From the NCBI GenBank assembly GCA_030538115.1, contig JAUNUP010000003.1, positions 91,779 through 155,778 of the forward strand: DNA of 64,000 bases, read 5' to 3'. Position numbers and translations under genes: made by a program. The notes below the pieces were generated by a model. It did not search any database. It was given only the letters and a program-made list of their open reading frames with translations, and was not told where the DNA came from. Shown one piece after another: positions 58,192 through 64,000 of this stretch. Source of the DNA: Dermatophilus congolensis (GTDB lineage Bacteria; Actinomycetota; Actinomycetes; Actinomycetales; Dermatophilaceae). Position 1 is the first letter of the stretch, and every line of letters begins with the position of its first letter.

Positions 58192-60258
58192 ATGAGCCTC
58201 ACCTCACCCGCCCCGCCACGGTCGTCCGTCGCGTTCGCTCGAGTCTTCGCCGCCGTGCTGGCCCTGCTGATCGCGGTCGCGACGATGGCACCCGGCGCCG
58301 CCCAGGCCGCAGTTTCGACCCAACCCGCCCCGCCTCCAGTGACCACTGCCGATGTCGAGGCGTGGCTCGACGGTCTCGTCCCCGGCCTCATCGACAGCAC
58401 GGACGCCGCGGGAGGCGTGGTGGTCTCGGTCGTCGAAGGAGGCGAGCTCGTCACGGCGCGCGGCTACGGCGCCGCCCACGCCGACGAACTCACCCGCGAG
58501 GCCACACCCCTCGACCCGCGCGAACACCTCGTGCGTATCGGCTCGATCACCAAGACCTTCACCGCCCTCGCCGTGCTCCAGCTCGTCGAGCAGGGCTCAC
58601 TCGACCTCGACGCCGACGTGCAGACCTACCTCGACTTCACCCTCCCCACCCCGCGCGGCGCCGTGACGCTGCGGCACCTGCTCAGCCACACCGCCGGCTT
58701 CGAGGAGCGGCTCGGCGGCCTCGACGCCACCCGCGCCGAAGACATGCGGAGCCTGCGTGACGTGGTGAGCACCGACCCTCCGGTGCAGATCTTCGACCCC
58801 GGCAACCTGCCCGCGTACTCGAACTACAGCTACGACCTCGCCGGGTACGTCGTCGAGCGCGTCTCCGGGATGCCGTTCGAGGAGTACGTGCAGACCCGCG
58901 TGATCGACCCGATCGGACTGTCCTCGACCACTGTTCACCAACCTGTGCCTGACGCGCTCGAGGGCAGGCTCGCCTCCGGCTTCAGGGAGCGCGGCAGCGA
59001 GGCCGGCTCGTTCGAGTTCATCAACTCACGCCCCGCCGGCGCGATCACCTCCAACGCCACCGACATGGCCGCGTACATGAACGCCCTGCTCGGACACGGT
59101 TCCGCGATCGCTCCGACGGTGCGGGAACGGGTCCTGGCCGCCGAGCCGATGCCCGGCATCGGCACGCTAGCCGGCGCCGGGTACGTCTCGCTCGGCTTTC
59201 TCCACGAACGCGTCGGCGGACGACAGGTCATCGGACACGGCGGCGACACCATGTACTTCCATTCGCAGATGACGCTCGTACCCGACTCCGACGTGGGCAT
59301 CTTCGTCGCGATGACCGGAGGAGCGAAGGCCGACGTGCGCGCCGACGTCGTCGAGGCGTTCCTGCGCCGGTATGTCTCCCCTACCCAGGCCTGGCCGCAG
59401 CGCCCGGAGGGGAGCGCCGCCCGCGCCGAGGCGGTCTCCGGCAACTGGACGCTGGCACGCCGCACCGAATCGAACTTCCTCGCCCTCGCGAACGCCACGA
59501 TGCCCGCGCACGCCGACGCGTCCGGCGACCTGATGTTCCTCGGCGAGACGTGGCGGGAGGTCGAGCCGTGGGTCTGGGAGAGCGAGTCCGGGGTGCAGCG
59601 CATCGCCGCCCGTGCGGGGGCCGACGGCACCGTCGACGCGGTCGCCCCGGCCGGGTACTTCGCCGCCACTCCCGGCGGGCCACTCGACTCCATGCAGCAG
59701 GCCGTGGTTCTCGTGGCCGCGCTCATCGTGCTCGTCGTCTCCACTGTGACCAGCGCGTTCATCGCGGTACGTAGGCGCCGGGCACGGCGTCGCCTCGTGA
59801 AGGGGACGTCGACTCACGCACGCGGAGGCGCCGAGTGGGAGATCGCCACCGACGTCGACAGTGACGTCGATGCCGGCTCGGCCCCGGCCGGGGAATCCCG
59901 CGGGCTCGACGCCACCGGCGTCGCTGGGCCCGCTAGATGGGCTTCGCGGTTCTCGCGCCTGGCCCCTTGGGTACCGGTGGCGATCATCGCTGCACTCGCC
60001 TCCGTGGTGGCGCTGATGTGGCCCCTGCTGCAGAGCGACCTGGCCACGCCGCTGTCGATCCCGCTCCTGCGGCTGGCGCAGGTGCTGCTCGCCGCGGCCG
60101 GAGCGGGCGTGCTCGCTGTGATCACGCGCGCGGCCCTCTCCGCCAGATCGCGTCGCTGGTGGCCTGTCGCCGGCTGGGTTCTCGTGACCCTCAGCACGGT
60201 GACGGTGCTCGCCCTCGCCGCGAACGCGGGGCTCTTCCTCCTCGACGCGACCTACTGA
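58192..60258 (+). CDS. Serine hydrolase with C-terminal membrane domain
   Basis: 688 aa. A signal peptide (hydrophobic AAVLALLIAVATMA, cleavage near AQA, residue 39) precedes a beta-lactamase/PBP-like domain (about 50-400) with S118-x-x-K121, Y209-S-N211 and H349-G-G351. A beta region follows, then four helices (about 503-525, 595-618, 627-650, 660-685). The hydrolase therefore sits outside, tied to a membrane domain that may bind a partner. Its 3' end overlaps the convergent gene by 7 nt. Confidence 0.9.
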   Translation: MSLTSPAPPRSSVAFARVFAAVLALLIAVATMAPGAAQAAVSTQPAPPPVTTADVEAWLDGLVPGLIDSTDAAGGVVVSVVEGGELVTARGYGAAHADELTREATPLDPREHLVRIGSITKTFTALAVLQLVEQGSLDLDADVQTYLDFTLPTPRGAVTLRHLLSHTAGFEERLGGLDATRAEDMRSLRDVVSTDPPVQIFDPGNLPAYSNYSYDLAGYVVERVSGMPFEEYVQTRVIDPIGLSSTTVHQPVPDALEGRLASGFRERGSEAGSFEFINSRPAGAITSNATDMAAYMNALLGHGSAIAPTVRERVLAAEPMPGIGTLAGAGYVSLGFLHERVGGRQVIGHGGDTMYFHSQMTLVPDSDVGIFVAMTGGAKADVRADVVEAFLRRYVSPTQAWPQRPEGSAARAEAVSGNWTLARRTESNFLALANATMPAHADASGDLMFLGETWREVEPWVWESESGVQRIAARAGADGTVDAVAPAGYFAATPGGPLDSMQQAVVLVAALIVLVVSTVTSAFIAVRRRRARRRLVKGTSTHARGGAEWEIATDVDSDVDAGSAPAGESRGLDATGVAGPARWASRFSRLAPWVPVAIIAALASVVALMWPLLQSDLATPLSIPLLRLAQVLLAAAGAGVLAVITRAALSARSRRWWPVAGWVLVTLSTVTVLALAANAGLFLLDATY

Positions 60259-61361
60259 GGCGACGCGCCGACGGCGCCGGGCGGGGCGCCGCGGCGGCGG
60301 AGTTCGGCCTCCGCGCGGGCCAGGCCGCCGTGTTCGAGCCCCGCCACGGTGGAGGTGCCTTGCCAGACGAGCCGGCTGCCGTGCCTGACCCGCACGGACA
60401 GCCGGCCGCTGAGGTGTTCGATCGCACCGGCTGTGTTGCGGTGTTCGCTCGGCAGCGGCACGGGGAGCACGTGCGCGGCTCGCAGCGGCGCCTCGGCATC
60501 GACGTCGAGGCGCCAGCGGCCCGTGCGTCCGCGTAGGCGCCACCGCTCATCGGTGACCGCGGCCCGCACCGGGGAGACGACGGGGTTACCCGCACGCACG
60601 ACCGTGCCGTCGGGCAGGCGCACAACGAGGGCGGTCACCTCCGTCGCGAATGGGCCGGCCGTCACCTGGCCGCCGGCGAACGCCACACACGCACCCTCGT
60701 CGTCGAAGCCGTGGGCCTGGCCCCACCACCACGCATCCGGGAATCCTTCGGCGCCCCAGTTCTTCTCGGCGTAGACCTCGCACCCGTCGAGGTCCCAGGT
60801 CTCGCCTCCGACAACGGCCGTGCCGTGCGCGCACCCGCCGAGCAGCCACGGGTGCCAGTACTGGTTGAGCGCGGGGATCGCGTGGAACACACTCGAGCCC
60901 CCGAATCTGCGCCTTGGCCAGGGCTTCGGTTCGGTGACACGGAGATCGAGCCGCGCCCCCTCCCCGAGGTCGACGTGAACCCGGTCGCGCGACGCCACGA
61001 ACGCCTCACCAGCGCGAGCGCCGAGACGCCGCGGGTCTGCCCAGGCTCCGGGGTGTGCGTCGAGCGCGAGCACACTGGAGGGATCTCCCCCGTTCGACGC
61101 GCACTCGACGTGAGCCCTCGCTGTAGGCGCTGTCTCGCTTGACGCCGCGGAACCAGTCGAGTGGGCTGCGAAACCGAGTGTCGCCCAAGTTCCGCGCGGG
61201 CCGCGGTTGACGCCGATGAGCGCGATGATCGATCGCTGCCGACGCCGATCGGTGACCCGCCAGAAGTACCCCTCCATCGCGACCCCGTGCGCACGGAGAG
61301 GGTCACCGAACGGGAGATCGGCGCCGGTGGCTCGGTACTGCGAGTGCAGGCGGGAGAGCAT
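60252..61361 (-). CDS. Tocopherol cyclase-like protein
   Basis: 369 aa. AMEGYFWRVTD, the HAIPALNQYWHPWLLGG segment and YAEKNWGAEGFPDAWWWGQA are hallmarks of the tocopherol cyclase family. In plants and cyanobacteria that enzyme closes the chromanol ring; actinobacterial members have unknown substrates, and no tocopherol genes are nearby. The stop lies inside the 3' end of the convergent hydrolase gene. Confidence 0.85.
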   Translation of the reverse strand: MLSRLHSQYRATGADLPFGDPLRAHGVAMEGYFWRVTDRRRQRSIIALIGVNRGPRGTWATLGFAAHSTGSAASSETAPTARAHVECASNGGDPSSVLALDAHPGAWADPRRLGARAGEAFVASRDRVHVDLGEGARLDLRVTEPKPWPRRRFGGSSVFHAIPALNQYWHPWLLGGCAHGTAVVGGETWDLDGCEVYAEKNWGAEGFPDAWWWGQAHGFDDEGACVAFAGGQVTAGPFATEVTALVVRLPDGTVVRAGNPVVSPVRAAVTDERWRLRGRTGRWRLDVDAEAPLRAAHVLPVPLPSEHRNTAGAIEHLSGRLSVRVRHGSRLVWQGTSTVAGLEHGGLARAEAELRRRGAPPGAVGASPQ

Positions 61362-61708
61362 CGCCCCAGGCTATGCGCCTGTCGAGTCGGCGTCGTGCCG
61401 AGATGCCCGCGAAGCGATGGGGGCCCTCCGTCGGAGTTCCTCCCCTGAGCTGCAGCGGGCCTACCCCGTCACCCGTCGCGGCCCCAGCAGGGCGGGCCAG
61501 CCACTGACCTCGCTCCGAGCACAGCCGCTCGCTCCGTGCGCTCCTGCGCGGGCCAGGACGCGGCATCCACTCTCCAAGCGAGGTCAACAGCACACGGCAG
61601 CCGCGATCCGGCATGCGAAGGGGCCGACACCGCGCGTTTGCGTTCACGAACGGTGTCGACCCCTCTTGCAAGAACGGGCTGACCCGAGGCCTGCCCCTGG
61701 TAGACGGC
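61362..61708. other. Intergenic region, no gene seen
   Basis: About 347 nt between the tocopherol-cyclase-like start and the VOC stop. Open frames on both strands lack coding character. No hairpin, tRNA or repeat that I can support. Confidence 0.6.
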
Positions 61709-62065
61709 TTACGAGCGCGGCAGGGGGCTGTAGAAGACGATGCCGTTGCCCTGCGCGTCGTAGACGACGGCACGGCGCTCGTGGGCGTCGTTGTAGGCGG
61801 CCTTGACGATGCCGCCGCCGTGCTCCTCGACGGCCTTCGCGGCGGCGTCGACATCGGCGGTCTTGATGCCCACGACGACCTGACCCGGGATCGGGTGGTC
61901 GATGGCGGTCGCGAGCGCGATAGTCACGGATCCGCCGTCGATGGCGGCGAAGTGGTCGCCGTCGCGGAACTTCAGCGGCATGCCCAGCGCCTCGTTGTAG
62001 AAACGGATCGACGCGTCGAGGTCTTCGGTGGACAGCACGATCATTCGAACGTCGTGGTCTGACAT
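61709..62065 (-). CDS. VOC-family (glyoxalase-like) protein
   Basis: 118 aa with the paired beta-alpha-beta-beta-beta pattern: MIVLSTEDLDASIRFYNEAL and later AVVYDAQGNGIVFYSPL. Metal ligands are not obvious beyond the usual His/Glu positions, so it could be a glyoxalase, dioxygenase-like or binding protein. GAAGGAG lies 6 nt before the ATG. Confidence 0.88.
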   Translation of the reverse strand: MSDHDVRMIVLSTEDLDASIRFYNEALGMPLKFRDGDHFAAIDGGSVTIALATAIDHPIPGQVVVGIKTADVDAAAKAVEEHGGGIVKAAYNDAHERRAVVYDAQGNGIVFYSPLPRS

Positions 62066-62190
62066 GGCGCTCCTTCTCCGACCTGGCGCGAGGCGACAGG
62101 CCTTGGCGTGGCACACCGCTCTCGGCGGTGCCTTCCATTTCAGGCTATGCCGCAGGCGTGCACGTGGCCCGGAGTTGGCGCGATCCGCCT

Positions 62191-63423
62191 CTACACCGAC
62201 GCCGCCCGCCACAGAGACGTGACTGGAAGGGCCCACAACCGGTCTCCGGCTTGCTGGGGCGCGCCGAGATTGAGCACGATCCCGGCGAGGAATTCGCCCC
62301 CGAGCCGCTCTCGCAGAGTGATCAGGTGTTTGAAGTGCGAGCGCGTGGCACTGCCTGCCGCCTTGACCTCCACCGCGATGACCCCGCGGGCCGTCTCGAT
62401 GATGACGTCGACCTCGGCTCCGTTGCGGTCTCGGAAATGAGACAGGGTGAAATCGTGCGAAGACCAGCCTGCCTGCTTCGAAAGCTCCGCCACGACGAAA
62501 TTCTCCAGCAGCGGCCCCAGGTGGTCGGCACCGTGGGGGGAGGCGAGGTGTTCGCTGGTGAGCCCCGTCAACGCTGACGCCAAACCCGTGTCGGACAAGA
62601 ACGCCTTCGGTCGCTGAATCTGCCTCTTGGTCAGATTCCGTGACCAACTGGGCAGGATCTGGAGCAGGAACAGCGACTCGAGTATCTCGACGTACCGAGA
62701 CACCGTGCGACTCGCGACACCCAGCTCCTGCGCTAGGCGTTCCAAGACCAGTTCCTGCCCGGGCGCTGCTGCGATCAAGTGCAGCAGCCTCCGCAAGACC
62801 GGTACCTGGGCGGTGGCCAGATCAGCCGAGTCACGCTCGACTAGACGATTCGCGTAATCGGTCAACCAGGCGGTCCGCACGCGTCTGCTCATGCGCTGTA
62901 CAGGCGGATACCCGCCGATGGTGATCCGCCGTATGAGGTCGGCACGCTGCACCTCGTCGCCGGTCGTCGCACCTCTCAGCACGGCAGCGACCCAGTCCTC
63001 AGCGCGACCCACCAACTCTCCCTGACTGAACGGCAGCAGCCGGATCGTCATCGCCCGACCCGCCAGCGAGTCTTGCGCCCCGGGCACCCGCAGCAGGTTT
63101 GCCGAACCGGTCAACACAAAACGCCCCGCTCGTCGATCACGATCCACCTCCGCTTTGAGGGGCAGGACGATCTCGGGGCATCGCTGCACTTCATCGATCA
63201 CAAGCCGCCGCTCGCGCGCCGACTTGACGAAGCCGACGGGGTCGTCCTTCGCGAAGGCCCGAACGACCTCGTCGTCGAGCGAGACGTACTCGGCGTCATC
63301 GGAGCTGAGCATCTGCGCGAGGGTCGACTTGCCGACCTGTCGCGCACCCTCGATGACCAGCACCGGGGTTTCAGTTAGCAGCTCGGCAGCCCAACCGGCG
63401 ATGCTCCGCGGAACCAGCTCCAT
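62191..63423 (-). CDS. AAA-type ATPase with DUF4143
   Basis: 410 aa. Walker A GARQVGKSTLAQ, Walker B RLVIDEVQRCPE and the sensor LTGSANLL form the AAA_14 domain (about 1-170). A winged-helix-like middle (LAQELGVASRTVSRYVEIL) and a C-terminal DUF4143 domain with nuclease-like E-V-D...VEVKA follow. Members are very common and poorly understood, sometimes near defence genes. TATTCT ends 6 nt before the ATG, and four 22-bp-spaced repeats lie just upstream, suggesting tight control. Confidence 0.9.
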   Translation of the reverse strand: MELVPRSIAGWAAELLTETPVLVIEGARQVGKSTLAQMLSSDDAEYVSLDDEVVRAFAKDDPVGFVKSARERRLVIDEVQRCPEIVLPLKAEVDRDRRAGRFVLTGSANLLRVPGAQDSLAGRAMTIRLLPFSQGELVGRAEDWVAAVLRGATTGDEVQRADLIRRITIGGYPPVQRMSRRVRTAWLTDYANRLVERDSADLATAQVPVLRRLLHLIAAAPGQELVLERLAQELGVASRTVSRYVEILESLFLLQILPSWSRNLTKRQIQRPKAFLSDTGLASALTGLTSEHLASPHGADHLGPLLENFVVAELSKQAGWSSHDFTLSHFRDRNGAEVDVIIETARGVIAVEVKAAGSATRSHFKHLITLRERLGGEFLAGIVLNLGAPQQAGDRLWALPVTSLWRAASV

Positions 63424-63437
63424 GATGCGAGAATACC

Positions 63438-63525
63438 GATTCGCTGCTTGCCAAGTCCGGATTCGCTGGGCATCGATTCACGATTCGCTGGATCCCAAGT
63501 CCGGATTCGCTGCGCTTGTCGATGC
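63438..63525. repeat. 22-bp iterated repeat upstream of the DUF4143 gene
   Basis: GATTCGCTG occurs at 63438, 63460, 63482 and 63504, exactly 22 bp apart. The rest of the unit (GCCAAGTCCG or CCCAAGTCCG) is conserved in units 1 and 3. The first copy is 15 nt from the ATG, and the predicted -35 lies between copies 1 and 2, so bound protein would control the promoter on one DNA face. Confidence 0.9.
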
Positions 63526-63644
63526 CAACCTGGCGATGACCGCATCCGGATTAGCCTCTAGATCAATCACATCCGCGCCGCGCGCGAGGCGGCTTCCTGC
63601 GTTCGCACACGCGGGCATCGTTTCAGGCGCATGCGAGCGAACTG

Positions 63645-64000
63645 CTAACGCCTCATCGAGGTCGCGCTCCGAGGCTCCGTCGAGGCGGGTGTGACCGGGC
63701 AGGCCGCTTCGCCGCGGAGGCGGGTGCGCAGGGCCCACGCGAGCAGGACGATGCCGGCCGCTGCCAGCCAGGGCTGCATCGGAGCGAACCACTGAAGGGA
63801 TCCCGAGTAGCCGAGGGCGATGAGCGCGAGTTTGTTGCACACGGGGCAGCCGACCGCGAAGTACGCGAGGAGGCCACCGATGCCGCCGGTCCGTCCTGCG
63901 TTGTCTTCGGCGGTTGCGACACCCGGCTCCCGCACGTACGTGGCGACGAGCAGGCCGCTCAGCACAGCGGTGGCGAGCAGCACCGGCCACGCCCAAGGTG
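63645..64000 (-). CDS. Membrane protein with CPVC motif (5' end outside the window)
   Basis: At least 118 codons, open to the right edge; the visible part reads PWAWPVLLATAVLSGLLVAT, then helices with LLAYFAVGCPVCNKLALIAL and PWLAAAGIVLLAWAL. The CPVC pair inside a helix suggests a thiol-redox or metal role. An internal GTG at 63983 could start a shorter form. Family not recognised with confidence. Confidence 0.65.
   Translation of the reverse strand, partial: PWAWPVLLATAVLSGLLVATYVREPGVATAEDNAGRTGGIGGLLAYFAVGCPVCNKLALIALGYSGSLQWFAPMQPWLAAAGIVLLAWALRTRLRGEAACPVTPASTEPRSATSMRR

Noticed and set aside
63438..63525. Possible CRISPR or replication origin
   Set aside because: Only four 9-bp cores with a 22-bp period, partly conserved spacers, no cas or replication initiator gene; promoter-proximal operators fit better.

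Overview
The window is G+C-rich DNA (about two thirds G+C by eye) with dense genes, many GTG starts, and many genes preceded by a TAnnnT hexamer ending 6-7 nt before the start codon, the layout of leaderless transcripts. Together with a deazaflavin/F420-type reductase, a CmtR-type metal sensor, an EthA-like monooxygenase and a Wadjet operon, this points to a chromosome segment of an actinobacterium. The genus cannot be named from the sequence. I saw no rRNA, tRNA, CRISPR array or insertion sequence.

Layout. 1-442: tandem hairpin repeats. 443-6334: a catabolic-looking cluster with an aromatic-type FAD monooxygenase, an intact phosphotriesterase-family enzyme, a paralogue of it that has lost five of six metal ligands, a GntR/HutC regulator, and a divergent LOR/SDH-domain (TIGR00300-type) gene. 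6347-10769: a small orphan gene, a P450, and a CmtR-type sensor coupled to a P1B ATPase with a cysteine-rich insertion. 11128-19111: a secreted heparinase-like lyase, a PIN toxin/antitoxin pair, an EthA-like flavin monooxygenase with a zinc-type dehydrogenase, a glycosyltransferase and 6-phosphogluconate dehydrogenase. 19195-27740: a complete type I Wadjet operon (jetABCD, each junction overlapping by 4 nt) with an AlkD-like gene and two tiny membrane genes, bracketed by two truncated gene remnants, which suggests an acquired island.

27893-41958: housekeeping-type genes (Nudix, GNAT, DDN-like reductase, spermidine-synthase-like membrane protein), a CNNM/CBS pair behind an ECF-type promoter and a leader ORF, a CPBP protease, a PIG-L deacetylase, a rhodanese lipoprotein, a truncated MurB-like protein, a ComB-type phosphatase, and a CDF exporter with an ArsR repressor. 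42091-48519: an intact HAD phosphatase beside a HAD-like protein without catalytic residues, a divergent ROK regulator, and a lactone oxidase/PLP-enzyme pair. 48809-64000: a thioredoxin-rhodanese fusion behind a CsoR/CstR-like operator, an ABC exporter, an acyl-CoA synthetase with an orphan antitoxin-like gene, an SDR/TetR pair with twin operators, a regulator/serine-hydrolase module, a tocopherol-cyclase-like protein, and a DUF4143 ATPase behind a 22-bp iterated repeat.

The most unusual signal is a dispersed 90-bp palindromic element: three full copies and one half copy. In two unrelated genes (the metal ATPase and the CPBP protease) it lies over the 3' end in the same orientation and phase and supplies the same TAG stop and a similar 15-residue tail containing TRDAV. 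A second theme is active/inactive enzyme neighbours (phosphotriesterase pair, HAD pair) plus a MurB-like protein cut short before its catalytic C-terminus.
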